Below are positions 23,671 through 35,347 of a stretch of DNA of 64,000 bases, piece after piece. This stretch comes from Siphonodentalium dalli. Its lineage: Eukaryota > Mollusca > Scaphopoda > Gadilida > Siphonodentaliidae. The notes beneath the pieces were generated by a model. That model was given only the letters and a program-made list of their open reading frames with translations, ran no database searches and had not been told where the DNA came from. Where the stretch lies: positions 145,545,559-145,609,558 of the forward strand of contig CP136066.1 in the NCBI GenBank assembly GCA_032622095.1, given 5' to 3'. The stretch's first letter is position 1, and each line of letters begins with the position of its first letter. The position numbers were made by a program, and so were the translations under genes.

Positions 23671-24472
23671 GACCCCTGTAAAAGGAAGCTCAAATGGCCG
23701 CTGTATTATGACGTCGCACTTAGGACACTATATGCACATTTTAAAGTCTCTATTGCATATATATAGGAGATATGGCACAGTAGCGTGTTTTTGCTATTTT
23801 ATTTTTGTTGTGTGAGATATAAATTATAGAGCACAACCCGAGTCGAAATTTATCACATGGAGTCCGGATTTCTCCCCGCGAATGGAATTCGAAAGGACTT
23901 CTTGTTCTATTGATTCGTGAAACTTCCGTCTTCAGTGGAATCAATTGGGGCAGCAAAAGTCTCGGGAATATGTCATGCACTAAATGATAGTTGCTGGTGC
24001 GAGATTGAGGGCAGGGAACGCACGTCAGAGTTTGTTCGAATACACTGTTAACTATTCCTGTCCAATTGTACTCATCCCATGACAGTGATGGCTTACGATA
24101 CTCGTTCAACTTACATTGCAATGCCATGCATTCATGTAAAACACAATCATAACCACTTTATTGCGAGATTCGTTTCTGTGAGCAAAAGGCTCGAGTCAGA
24201 ACTATATCTCATAGTGATTCCCGCATGCTTCCCGAGAAAGCTGTTGAGCGGTGCCTCTTGTTCTATACTATACTATTCAGCCGAGAAACTCCCGTCCTAA
24301 GTGGAATCAATTGTGTGGCTTAAAAGTGTTGAGAACACGCGACTTGGTATGTGGGCTCGACCATCTAGTTTCCGAATAAACCTGACTGAATGCTCCATTG
24401 TGCTTCTTGTGATATTCAGACAAGAAACTCATGTCAGTGCAATCAATTTAGGGCTTAACAGATTTGCTAGCT

Positions 24473-25018
24473 GCTGATGCACAACTAGATCGTGCCATGA
24501 ATCTATGCTATGCATGGCTAACGCCCGGAGAGATCATATTCCACCAGTACAAAACCTGGGAACTTTTTGAAGTTTTGACAGGGAACCTTATAAAATCGAA
24601 AAAATAACACAGGGAATATATTTCTTTGTTATTATCTTTTTCCTAATAATGTACTTCACTGTAGGTGAAGGTCCCAACTCGAAATTTCAGTTACTTTGTG
24701 AGCGATTTTGCTTTGCGTTCCTGACAATTATGGATCTTTTCCTGGGTAATTAATTGAAAGTTTATTGCGATATCGGCTCACAAAAGTCACAGCAATGCAA
24801 GCAATTTGGAGTTGGGACACTCACCTACAGTGAAGTACATTATTAAGTAACAGAAAATAACTAATAAATATATTCCCCGCGCTACTTTTTCGACTTTGTA
24901 ATGTTCCCTGTCAAAACTTCAAAAAGTTCCCATGTTTTGTACTGGTGGAATATGTTCTCTACGGGCGTTAGCCATAGTAGAGATTCATGGCACGATCTAA
25001 CGCACAACAGTGTTTGGA
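24473..25018. repeat. Long inverted repeat, arms about 250 bp
   Basis: The arm at 24473-24723 is complementary to 24774-25018 with few mismatches. For example, TTCCACCAGTACAAAACCTG and its complement, TTTTTGAAGTTTTGACAGGG and its complement, and CTTCACTGTAGGTGA in both arms. The centre is near 24748. No ORF. It is a foldback-type element or an inverted duplication. Confidence 0.75.
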
Positions 25019-25261
25019 AATGAGAACATGAGACACCACTAACCACAATTAAATCGTTTAAGAAGATGTTCACATACCTCATTCGTATTTAAATTAGTGT
25101 AGTATTATTTTATTTTAGTTTTAAATTCGCGCACTTTGAATTCACGCATCACGATGCTCGAATTCAAAATTGAGAATTTGTTTCGTAAATATCATGTTTC
25201 AAATTGCAGTCAGTAACGGTTCTTAACCGCTCCTGAAGTATACATGTTAATTGAAAGATAC

Positions 25262-25425
25262 ACAATCTGATTTAACGACCCTAAATTACTATTTCTTCGG
25301 CTTCGCGCGGGGGTAAACAAATATTTGAATTGAGTCGAGGAACCCACCCATCAACGCTCATGGTTTTCATATTTAGATTTTTGAAATATGTTATTTTTCA
25401 TGCCTGGAATATTTGGCGGCCTGGC
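25262..25425 (+). repeat. Dispersed repeat, copy 2 of 3
   Basis: CTAAATTACTATTTCTTCGG, then GGGGGTAAAC, and TTGAAATATGTTATTTTTCA match 13585-13735 in order. Confidence 0.6.
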
Positions 25426-25429
25426 AAAA

Positions 25430-26480
25430 ATTCCGCTGACTTATTCCAGAAATAGTACATACGTGCGCGGACATTGTTGCAAGAGGTCCAGCGAGGTCCC
25501 GGCTCAATGCAACTAAATTGTGTATCTTTAAAAACCACCACGATATATGTGCAGATGCAGCACGTCCTGCCACGCTGTTCATTATTTAGTTGTGATGACA
25601 AGTAACTTTGCTACACAATTGTGCCAATAACAGTTATGGTATTTCAATAGGAATGGGCATCAGTGATCGGAAATCGAATAGTAAAGTCACATCAGCAACC
25701 ATCGATAGACTGCAGGCTTCAGTCACTTCGTATGTTGCATAATTATATTTGTACTAGCTGAAACAGGATCCCTCCGGGAGTCTTTATTCAGCAAATGACA
25801 GACAAATCCTTCTCTTTATTATATATACTGACTATAGCTGAAATAGGCTTCGCGTACATGACAGACAGATTCTGCTCTTATTGATCATATTATTATGCTA
25901 CTTCAATATATCCTCGGGAAAATAGGTTCATATTGGACCTAAATATTGGCATTGGTTCATATTGGACTTATTTCGTTCGGATATAAACCCATAGTGGACT
26001 TATACCCGTTATTCTGTTGGATGGCGCGGGTCACAGTGAAAACATATCTATTAAGAGCGTACATCTGGTGCTGAAATAGGCCCATAGTGAGCGTATTTAT
26101 TTTTCTGTTATTTCTTTAATTAATTTTTTTAAATAAAAAGTTTTTAAAAACTAACGCCGTTATAAATATATAAAACATGCTTGATGGGACCTATGCCAAA
26201 GATAATGGCTCAGCATTGATTTGAAGTACATTACTCCAGGTTGGCAAAATTGCTGGAAATCGTGTAGTGCTACCTTAGTCTCAACCAGTTGATCATCAAC
26301 GTCAACTCATACCAATTTTGATCTTATATACAAGTGAACGTGTGGTCAACGACCTTTTATTTTTCATAACATAAAAGCCTATACTTGAATACATGACAAA
26401 TAGGTGAACCTGAAAACACATATAAACTGATATTTCACCTCACCAAGAAGTGGCGTCTTCTGCTACAGGTTCGAATTGTG
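25430..26480. other. Intronic spacer, no gene recognised
   Basis: It carries short repeated phrases such as TAGCTGAAA(C/T)AGG near 25755 and 25833 and GGTTCATATTGGAC near 25926 and 25956. No coding signal. Confidence 0.35.
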
Positions 26481-26567
26481 AAATATTATCATGATATATG
26501 AATTTCGCGTTCTATGTGTGGTGATAAAATACATCGTGGTGCAACATTGTTACGCTTCCATCCACAG

Positions 26568-26730
26568 TGTACCAGCTCAACCACCACCTCAACAACAACA
26601 TCGACCACAAGTACAACAACATCGACCACAAGTACAACAATATCGACCACAAGTACAACAATATCGACCACAAGTACAACAATATCGACATCAAGCACAT
26701 TCACTTCAACGACGACCATGCCTCCAACAG
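26568..26730 (+). CDS. Exon 2: Thr/Ser-rich mucin-like stalk of the PAN-FReD protein
   Basis: Preceded by TTACGCTTCCATCCACAG and followed by GTATAT. The exon is 163 bases long, entering in phase 0 and leaving in phase 1, so it links the PAN exon (phase 0) to the FReD exon (phase 1) in frame. It encodes CTSS followed by 21-base repeats translating as STTSTTI, ending TTTMPPT. Such Thr/Ser tracts are usually O-glycosylated and act as extended stalks between extracellular domains. Four to five near-identical units suggest expansion by slippage. The reverse strand is open through the array only because of its composition. Confidence 0.72.
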
Positions 26731-26812
26731 GTATATAGCGTTCTATTAATTACAAATGACAGTTTTGTCCGCCTGTTATCGATCTATGTGAATATCGTTT
26801 CAAATTGCCATT

Positions 26813-26945
26813 CAACCGAGTAATATCTTATTGTTACATCGCCAATCCGAGTAATATCCTATTGCTACATCACCAATCCGAGTAATATCGTTTTACGACA
26901 TCAAAAATCCGAGTAATAACGTTTTACGACATGCCGAAATATGAC
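26813..26945. repeat. ~32-bp tandem repeat in intron 2
   Basis: About four units of CCGAGTAATAT followed by CNTATTGCTACATCACCAAT or its TTTTACGACATC variant. Confidence 0.7.
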
Positions 26946-27356
26946 ACGACAATCTACTTCAACTAAATTAATGCCGATTTTTGAATGTCACTTATTTGAA
27001 AGAGTTGTTAGTACTCTTGCTAAGAGTCGTTCTAATTAATACATAGGGTATTATACTTCGTTGAATTGATATAGATAGTTCACAACCATGCTCTCCAAGT
27101 TGTTGACCATTTTGTAAGGTCGCACTGAATTGTTTGACAACGTAACACGTGTTTATTATAGAATTTTACTCTTGTATCTGGACGCACTTCAATTTTGACG
27201 ATTGGAACCTTTATTGAAATATTCAAATGTACATCTATAAAGAAAACATTGTATTTATCGATAATTCAAGCTGACAAAGTCTAACATCGTTGACTCAGAA
27301 TTATTATTTTATATCACCGGGTCGGAATGCATGAACAAAAATGCAGACCCTATCGT

Positions 27357-27530
27357 TAAAGATGCATAATCCGATTTACGCCCCTATTACTATTTCGTCG
27401 GCTTCTGGGGGGGGGGGGGGTAAACATTATTAATGTTTGAGTCGAGGATATCCACACATCAAAGCCCAGAGTTATCAGATTTCGTGTTTTGAAATCTATT
27501 ATTTTTCACCACCTAGAATATTTGTCTGGT
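27357..27530 (+). repeat. Dispersed repeat, copy 3 of 3, with a poly-G tract
   Basis: ATGCATAATCCGATTTACGC, TTACTATTTCGTCGGCTTC and TTGAAATCTATTATTTTTCA match 13585-13735. It carries a run of G at about 27408-27420. Confidence 0.65.
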
Positions 27531-27812
27531 AGTGAAAACGTGTGATGATATTTATCTTATAATATCACGTTTAAGAGATAGATGTTGCAATATAAACATG
27601 CAGATGTTACAGCTGAATAGAAAGTTTACCGTTCTAAAGTAGTAACATTTCGGTCCCAATCGTTACGTTTTAGGACCATCTTATAATATAACTCAATTGA
27701 GCGGAAATGTTTGCCTCTTGGTCCTTTATGTGGTTCATGTTGGATATTCTCAACAATCAGACACTCTAGCCACGTCTTTGCATACATAAGTTTCATGTTA
27801 TTTGTACTGCAG

Positions 27813-28502
27813 ATTGCACCGAGCTGTTGGCGTCAGGCCTCACTTCGGATGGCGTGTACCAAGTGAACATAAATGGCTCCGAGGTCAATATCTTTTGCGA
27901 CATGACGACCGACGGCGGCGGCTGGACGGTGTTCCAGCAGAGATTGGACGGAGCCGTTGGATTCTACAGAAACTGGGCTGAGTACGTCAACGGATTCGGC
28001 AACGTCGCTTCAATTGGGAGCTTCTGGTTAGGCCTGGAACTGATACACCAAATGACGTCCATCCACCCGACTGAATTATATATAGAGATGACACCACCAG
28101 ATGACACACTGTTGTTTGCGAGGTATTCGGCCTTCAGCTTGAAAGACGCGGAAACCGATTACGCCATTTCAGTCTTTAACTACAGTGGAAATGCTAGTGA
28201 TTCCATGACGTATCACAGTGGGAAGAAGTTTAGTACTTCTGATAAAGACAACAGCGTAGCCCAGGGATGTTCCGAGGCTTGTGCTACCCGATATGGAGGG
28301 TCGTGGTGGTACGACTGTTGCTACAGAAGTAATCTGAACGGGAAGTACAGTGACGGGGATGGCGCTAAGACAATAAAATGGTCTGATAGTGCTACCTACG
28401 GTTCTCAAAGTATGAAATATACGAAAATGATGTTCCGAAGATCCGCGGATGCGACAGTTCCCCAAGAACCTGCTTGTATCAATACCTCACCAGCATACAG
28501 CG
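27813..28502 (+). CDS. Exon 3: first FReD domain of the PAN-FReD protein
   Basis: The acceptor TTTGTACTGCAG is followed by AT TGC, giving D-C after joining in phase 1. The exon encodes a complete fibrinogen C-terminal domain of about 205 residues: CDMTTDGGGWTVFQQR, GFYRNWAEY, FWLGLELIHQMT, ELYIEMT, ARYSAFSL, FSTSDKDN (acidic calcium-loop residues kept), GGSWWYDC, RSNLNGKY and MMFRRS. A 20-residue linker (ADATVPQEPACINTSPAYS) follows. It ends at CG|GTAAGA, a strong phase-1 donor compatible with the phase-1 acceptor at 31612. If that donor is skipped, the frame runs only to a TGA at 28556-28558, with a 19-residue tail and an AATAAA at 28937. Both a two-FReD and a one-FReD product are therefore possible. 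Role by family: extracellular carbohydrate or acetyl-group recognition, as in tachylectins and ficolins. Confidence 0.8.
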
Positions 28503-28936
28503 GTAAGATGATGGAAACACATGATAGAACTATATCTAAAAGAATATGGCTCATTTGAATCTCCAAATTTGATCGCTGTTATTTTCGAAGGAGGGATAAT
28601 ATAGGTCGACAAATATACAGCATTTCGATGTACAGGCATTACAGTTTATATATTCCAATTGATTTAAATGTTTCGCAATATTTACCATAACGGGAATATA
28701 GTCTAGCAATACTTTCACGTATTGGTCCACACTGAAGAAATATGGGACCCGACTTTCTGCTGAACATAAATCAGTCTTGCTGTGTCATGTAAAGTTGGTA
28801 CATTGTATATACATGTAAGAGCAGTTAAAGTATTTGAAGACTTATTTAATCCCCGCGGAACAGGGCGGTGTAACAAAGGTGGGCATAATTTGAGACACAA
28901 ATTAAGCTGCCACGCGGATTTAACATTTTAAAGTGA

Positions 28937-28942
28937 AATAAA
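28937..28942 (+). terminator. Candidate alternative poly(A) signal
   Basis: AATAAA lies 380 bases after the TGA that would be used if exon 3 is not spliced. It could serve a single-FReD transcript; it is in AT-rich DNA, so chance occurrence is possible. Confidence 0.25.
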
Positions 28943-29195
28943 ATGTCGGCCGACCACAGTGTCCCCCGACAACGTGGCAAGTCGATGCCGCTTTGTTAAA
29001 GAAATTAAAACAAAATGTTGAAATGTTCTTAAGTCGAAAGGGTTAATAATTCCGTAAAAAAAATAATTTTCAGTCATCTACATATACATGTTGCACATCT
29101 CCAATATGTTGGTAACAATACTCTGAAATTTCAAATATCTACGATCAAAACTGTAGGAGGAGTTGATTACATCACGAAGGTACCCTCATACATAA

Positions 29196-29735
29196 AATTA
29201 TAAAAAATGTTTTTCAAAGTCGAAAGGCCCATAACTCTGGGAAAAATCATTGCATCAAACTCATATTCGAACTTGACCTGTATTTTGATATGAACGACCC
29301 ACAAAAAAATAGATTTTCCAATTAAACAATCCAAACTTGAGTTATCATCCGGAAACCAAAGAAAAAACAAGTAAAATTGAATTTTCTAAGTCGAAAAGCC
29401 CATAACTCTGAGAAAAATCATCGGATCAAACTCAAATTCGAACTTGACCTGTATTTTGACATCAATGACTCACATAAAAATGGAATTTTCAATTGAACTG
29501 TCCAAACTTGAGTTATCATCCGGTAACCAAAGAAAAAAGAAGAACATTTGAATTTTCTAAGTCGAAAAAAGTCTATAACTCTAGGAAAAGTCATCGGATC
29601 AAACTCAAATTCGAACTCAACCTGTATCTTGATATGACTGATCCACATAAAAACGGGGTTTGCAATTAAAGGATCCAAACTTGAGATATCATCCGGAAAC
29701 CGAGAAAGTGAGAAATTTTCTTAGTAAAAAAAAGT
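29196..29735. repeat. Three tandem ~175-bp units
   Basis: Each unit has AAGTCGAAA..CCATAACTCT, GAAAAATCAT.GGATCAAACTC, TTCGAACTTGACCTGTAT and ATCATCCGG.AACC. Anchors are near 29217, 29391 and 29560. Confidence 0.8.
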
Positions 29736-29794
29736 GTTCTTGGTTGAGACCAAAGTTTCAATCAAAGTTTCAATCAAATTGGATGGTCATTACT

Positions 29795-29905
29795 GGAGTT
29801 ATAACTCCGGACGGACGGATGGGACGCACGGACGCACGGGCGGGGCGGACGGACGGACGGACGGGGCTGACTACAATAGTCCCCCAAAAATAAATTTTTC
29901 GGGGG
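29795..29905. repeat. GGAC/GACGGACG-rich tract
   Basis: A run of GGACGGACGG-type units followed by GACTACAATAGTCCCCC, an inverted-repeat end. Open frames on both strands are compositional. Confidence 0.6.
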
Positions 29906-30687
29906 ACAATGAAGCATGCCAATGGTGTGTTCAAATGCGCATGTATGAAATGAAACATGGACAGGACGGAAACCAAATTTTAAATAAACTAAGGACAACT
30001 CTCGAATGGAAAATTGTGACAGCATATAGCGTAAACGTAGCGAAATTTAGCTGTTAGTGTGCCAGCCAAAATGGTATGGGTCTCGGTTTACATTTATAAG
30101 TAAACGTTAGCCCAAAATATATGTCATGTTACCTAATTGGTTTTGTAAAATCCATGCAGTATCCTCTCCGTTATCACTGCGCTATGAGAGTAATCATGCG
30201 TAATCGCATCAAATCAGCCCAAATATATTGATCGGTGTCAATATATATCTTTAATTATCCTCCATTACTGAAGATTATATATGAACAAATGGCAAATAAA
30301 GAACATGATACAAACGCTTATGTATAAGCATATGAACAATCAACGGGGTGTTATGTCGCGTTTTCTCCATTATTTCTCAATGGATATGAGTGGAATTTTG
30401 AAAAGTATGTTCGTGTTACATGTAGAATATGGAATACATACACTTTTTGAATTTTTCAAAAATTGACAAATTCTTTGTAAAAATAATTCATGGGTGATCT
30501 GATGCATGCATCTTCTTTTTTTCTTGTAAAGACTTCTAATCACGCTACGCGAGCGGAACTGGGGAGGTTGCCAGTCATATATACACGACGCATTGATTCG
30601 GATATATGATCAGATATATGAAAAAATATCTAAAGCGGAGCCTGGTTATTTATTATATGATTCCTATGTTGAAATCAATTAAGCGAT

Positions 30688-31053
30688 TACATGTACTTCT
30701 ACGTCAGGTTGGAAGTCTGTATTTCTAAATTACGAGAGAGAGACATTTCGAACACAGATAAATCGAAAGAATTTCAAGTGAAAGAGCAATTGAACAAGTT
30801 GGAGACTGAACTTATTGAGCGCTTTGGGGATGCTATGTTCGATGACCAGAACATATCAGGCAGTAACAAATTACTCACGTACAGACATTTTCAAGATTAA
30901 GAATAAAAGCTCTAGATAGAGAGAGGAAGGCACAAACAGCCTCCATTACGAGCCAAAGAAAGAATTGGTACGCGGTGCTCGACGAAATGGGTTGAACATG
31001 AATATCATTTTGTTATGACATGTGCTGTTTACCAAGATTTACGCGAAAAATAT
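30688..31053 (+). pseudogene. Decayed LINE reverse-transcriptase tail (copy B)
   Basis: Orthologue of 661-1032. One open stretch reads ERDISNTDKSKEFQVKEQLN and ends SNKLLTYRHFQD; after stops the finger remnant EHEYHFVMTCAVYQDLRE follows. Stops and lost cysteines make it inactive. Confidence 0.5.
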
Positions 31054-31611
31054 TGTACATATTTAGCAAATGCTTTTCGTAAATTTTCATATCTTTCAAA
31101 TTATTACGAGTAATATGAAAAAGTAAACTATCAATATAATATGCGACATTATCAGAGCATTCTTCACCAAATGAGAAACATTCAGCTGAAATTAGAAGAG
31201 ACGCCCAAACTCAGTGCGGCAATACTGCACATATGTACCGTGAATTTCATATACGTATATAAATAAGTATATATTAATGTAATGTATATTCCTGTAATTT
31301 ATTAAGTTATTCATCATTATTATCATTGCGCAACTGCCCATTGAGGTGTACTGCAATAAACAACTTGTATATTTTATAAAAATATCATAACTGGCCAAGA
31401 TATATGACGGACAGATAGACGGCTGGACGAACAAACGGACAAAAACAATTCAGTATAGGCCTATTTGCTTTGAAAAACTTTGGGTATAATTATTCAAAGC
31501 AGATCACTTTAATACATTTTGTATCAACATTGGTAACACACAGCGTTTGCATTTTCCGCGTAAACAATATATATTGGTATATATGTATAATATCGCGTAT
31601 ACCTCTTGCAG

Positions 31612-32216
31612 ATTGCAAACAGTTGAAAGAGGATGGGAATTTCACAACAACAGGCCTCTATTGCCTTAAACCAGATGGGATGACAGAATTCAGGGTTGTG
31701 TGTGACATGACGACCGATGGCGGCGGGTGGACAGTGTTTCAGCAGAGGTTGGACGGGGCAGTTGGATTTTGGCGAGGGTGGGTCGGCTACGTGGACGGTT
31801 TTGGCGTCGTGCTGCCCCTCGGGAGCTACTGGCTAGGTCTTGAGAAGATTTGGAACATGACGTCAGGCCACACAAACGAGCTTTATATCGAGGTGACACC
31901 ATCGGGTGGTGCACCAGAGCTTCACGCGAAGTACTCGAGCTTCAACTTGGGATCATCGGAGACAAACTACACCATCTCTGTTAGTGGTCACAGTGGCAAC
32001 GATGTAGATATCATGAATATTCACGACGGGAGGCAATTTAGCGCGTTTGAACACACCCTATGTTCTTGTCTGAATGGTGTCACAGGTTCGTGGTGGTTCA
32101 ATTGTGTCGGATGCGCCGGAAGCAACTTGAATGGAATGTACTGGGACGAGGCTATGAAATGGGCGGGCACGATAAGTTTGGAGCGAACACACATGATGTT
32201 CCGGAGGCTGGATTAG
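31612..32216 (+). CDS. FReD terminal exon, copy B (inferred exon 4, second FReD)
   Basis: The acceptor TACCTCTTGCAG precedes AT TGC, again phase 1, and the frame ends at TAG 32214-32216. It encodes a ~200-residue fibrinogen C-terminal domain: DCKQLKEDG, CDMTTDGGGWTVFQQR, GFWRGWVGY, YWLGLEKIWNMT, ELYIEVT, GSWWFNC, GSNLNGMYW and MMFRRLD. The calcium-loop acidic cluster seen in exon 3 is replaced by FSAFEHTLCSC, so this domain probably binds no calcium there. No other upstream exon with a phase-1 donor was found between 28503 and 31611. The simplest reading is that it is the last exon of the gene starting at 15545, giving tandem FReDs (residues about 173-385 and 403-603). It could instead belong to a separate gene whose 5' exons were not duplicated. 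Confidence 0.78.
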
Positions 32217-33062
32217 AAGTCAAGAGTGAACAGGGACGTGACTAGCGGATCTCGATTGGAGGTGTCTACATTACCATCTTATGATATCCAACTTCGCCCC
32301 TGAACCAGACACTAACTCATCAATCCGAGAAATGTCCATCTGCACCCTTTATGGGTAGGTATTTTCCAAATGGTACCAGGGGTGGGTGTGCAGAAAAATT
32401 CGAGACACAGGGATGGGGTTGGTGGGTGATTAGATGTCAGAATATATGTCATGTATTTTTTTTCCAATCAATATATTTGTCAAAGATTTATTAGGAAATA
32501 TTAAATGTTTTTAATTATATCACTTTGTTTTGTACATGCTTATCCGTTGCATCATTTCATATTATAATATAGTTATTAAATGTACTTATACATGTTAACT
32601 TTGCAATTGAACGTTCACCTAAAGCTTGGGGTGCAAACTGCCAAGTGGCATTAAAATGGTTAGCTTCGATGAAAACGGAAAAAGAAGTTATAAATACCTT
32701 TCACTAAAGATATATATAAACCTTAGTGTTATTTTCATTGTGTTGGGTATTGAATCTAACAGAACATGCAAATAATTTATAATTGTTTCTAATGATATTT
32801 TCATAAATATTATGCGTTAGTTGCAATGCATGTAAGATTTAAAATGTATTAAAAATATATTTACATAAATAAATACACATACAACATAACATATTCCCAA
32901 TAAGTTGGTGCACAACTTCATGATGAGACCTAACCAATATATCTAAATGTAAAATGTGTATGTGTTTATTGCTTGCTTCTTTCTATTGCTTCAGTCGTTT
33001 CTTGTTTCCATGTTATGTAGTGATGTTTTTATTCAATAAAATTTAATATTTTTATTTGATTT
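32217..33062 (+). terminator. 3' UTR and poly(A) signal after FReD exon B
   Basis: Conserved with 2519-3345. AATAAA at 33035-33040 precedes an AT-rich cleavage region. Confidence 0.55.
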
Positions 33063-33119
33063 ATTTCATTATTTCTTCCTATATGCTATCAAAATAAAAT
33101 GGTTGAAAGCTAACACTTG

Positions 33120-33275
33120 TAATCAGATGTAATCGAAAAGTAATTGATTACATTTACTAAAGTAATTGTAATCGTAATCGATTACATTGGAAAATATATA
33201 ATAAGTAATCGTAATTGTAATCACGTAGATCAAAAGTAATTGTAATCGTAATCGAATACATTGGCATGTAATCGC
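33120..33275. repeat. GTAATC/GATTAC-rich repeat (copy B)
   Basis: Orthologue of 3398-3562. Confidence 0.8.
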
Positions 33276-33447
33276 CCCAAACCTGGATCCCATTCATAAT
33301 TCCGACCAACGGCGGATCATAACTTAGGTCTTAACTTCAAGGTTATATTGAGACAACTCACACAAGACTTGAATTTTAAAACAAAGTTAAGACAATCTTA
33401 GGTTAGGACCTTGTTACGACTGAAGTTTGAACTTAAGACCACCTTAA

Positions 33448-33746
33448 AGGGGTAGTCTACACTAAATCCAGCCATTTATATGACCATTTCGTTTTATACT
33501 CAACAGCATTCATGCAACAAATGAATGAAGTGGAGTCATGGAAGCGTGCAAAATACACTCATTTACCGTATGAACGATACAAACAACATGGTAATTATAA
33601 TTACCATGTTGTTTGCATCGTTCATTGAGCACACGAGTGTATTTTGCACTAATCCATGGCTCAAGTTCATTCATTTGTTGCATATATTATGTTGAGTATA
33701 AAAGAAGATGGTCCCATAAATGATCAGATAAGTGTACATTACCCCT
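33448..33746. mobile_element. 299-bp palindromic TTAA MITE (copy B)
   Basis: Orthologue of 3728-4028. Termini here are AGGGGTA and TACCCCT, perfectly inverted, with TTAA at 33444-33447 and 33747-33750. Confidence 0.8.
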
Positions 33747-33892
33747 TTAAGTCCCAACTATATAATATGTGGCTTTCACGAAACTGGGCCCAGGCCGACA
33801 CAGAATACAATATGGCAGTTCGTCGGGTCGGTTTCAAGTTGACAACATGCATGATCTAATTTTGGCATTTTATAGGTGGTAATCAAGCATTT

Positions 33893-33983
33893 GCAGAATG
33901 GGGTCCCCAGGGGTGAATTTAGTGATGCTATCCCGAACAGCGGGCTAGCATAACTAAATTCACTCTCTGGGACATCATTCTGC
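33893..33983. repeat. Small foldback element 1 (copy B)
   Basis: Orthologue of 4190-4282, with the same GCAGAATG start, paired arms and CCCGAACAGCGGG centre. Confidence 0.65.
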
Positions 33984-34195
33984 TTAGGCCTCTCATCTTC
34001 TCTGGAATGTTTCTTTATTATAAAATTTCTATAGAAACTTAGATTCTATTTCTTTTTTAGTTTAGTTTCTTTATATCCCTAATTGACAGACGACACATTG
34101 CATAATCGAGGTTCCAATGGGTGTACATAAAAAATTTGACAATTTGTGAACTTCAATCTGAGTCTATGTCTCCCTTAGCAGATAAGGCCACGCAT

Positions 34196-34287
34196 GCAGA
34201 ATGAGGTCACAAGACTGTGAATTTTGTGTTGCTAGCCCGTTGTGTGGGATACCGTCACTATATTCACCCTATGGGGACCTCATTCTG
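34196..34287. repeat. Small foldback element 2 (copy B)
   Basis: Orthologue of 4494-4585. Confidence 0.6.
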
Positions 34288-34558
34288 TAAACGACAGGCA
34301 CACTAAACTCGGGTTTATCAATGGTGGTATTCAGACTATACAACGCACTGGACCACTTCGGACTGGTGAATGCAGCAAGTGTTTCTCTGCACATGGCCAG
34401 GTGGACAGTTAGGCGACTTCGACCATGGCTGATGGTCTCAAGAAATACATAAATTAATTGGTCGACAAACCGATACTTGGAAGCTGATATGGAGACGTGT
34501 CTCTAGATGTACGGCTTGGTGTCTGTGGATTACAACCTGACTGGGTCGTGTCCCTTAA

Positions 34559-35052
34559 AGGTACGGTTGGCCTTGGTGGTGGGTATCCTGTGAAAATATT
34601 TCCACCCGTCAAAAACCACCACAAACAGAAAGAATATCAAAATGTAGACAGACTTTGTCCGTATACAAATAAGAAATATCGCATAAACTGTATGTTATTG
34701 TCATATGTTTGACCATTGTTATGTAAACAAAAGCATAAAAAGTTACTTTTCTGGTGTTTGTTTATATTATGATGGTAAACATAAAGAGCGTTCTTTGTTG
34801 GTGAATTCCTGATATGGAACTAGTAAAGAGCGTTTATGCCATTTGTGTGTGATTAGCCAGTAGCATTGTGCTGTCTTCTGAAACACAATCAGGCTCTTGC
34901 TTATGTAAGATATAGTAGGTCTTTACGATAACATGCTGTTTACGCGATGGTCATGGTATATATGAACGAAACTGTATGAGTTTTAATGTTTTTCTGTTTA
35001 CGGTGATTGGAACAAATATGAATATTTTCGACAACTAAGGCCGCACGTGCCT
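34559..35052 (-). mobile_element. 494-bp TTAA MITE, copy 3 (reverse), B only
   Basis: Begins AGGTACGGTTGGCCTTGG and ends GGCCGCACGTGCCT, flanked by TTAA at 34555-34558 and 35053-35056. Copy A has one TTAA at 4858-4861 with both flanks joined, so this is a clean filled/empty pair. Confidence 0.95.
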
Positions 35053-35347
35053 TTAAACTGTCAATCACCGTGGACGCCGCAGCCGTTAACGTAAATTGTA
35101 CGCCATTTTGGTTAAAGGGAGAAAGTTCTAAATTGGATTCTGGGGTGACGTGGAATTGGCAGGGATCTCAGCAAAGAATCTGAGGGGTCTTACTCCAAAA
35201 GGATTATATTTTATTTGGCGTACCTACATGGGGAACAGAAGAGACTACTTTGCGGAAGCAAATTCGAGAGCCGATTTTTTTCTAAAGTATATGGCTTGAA
35301 TATGACTTTCGTTGACATAATTATAACGTCCCTATGAGAGTATTTAA

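Larger units (their letters stand above)
15899..26567 (+). other. Large intron 1 (10.7 kb), filled with repeats
   Basis: Bounded by the GTAATG donor and the CTTCCATCCACAG acceptor. It holds LINE remains, MITEs, tandem repeats and a SINE, listed separately. A further small exon inside it cannot be excluded. Confidence 0.5.

Noticed and set aside
26489-26719. Minus-strand frames rich in VLVVDIV or LYLWSIL repeats
   Set aside because: They are the complement of the Thr-rich stalk exon, whose splice sites and phases support the plus strand.
29734-30057. Open frames over the GGAC-rich tract on both strands
   Set aside because: Composition of the GACGGACG repeat explains the Arg/Gly/Asp and Arg/Pro/Ser runs.
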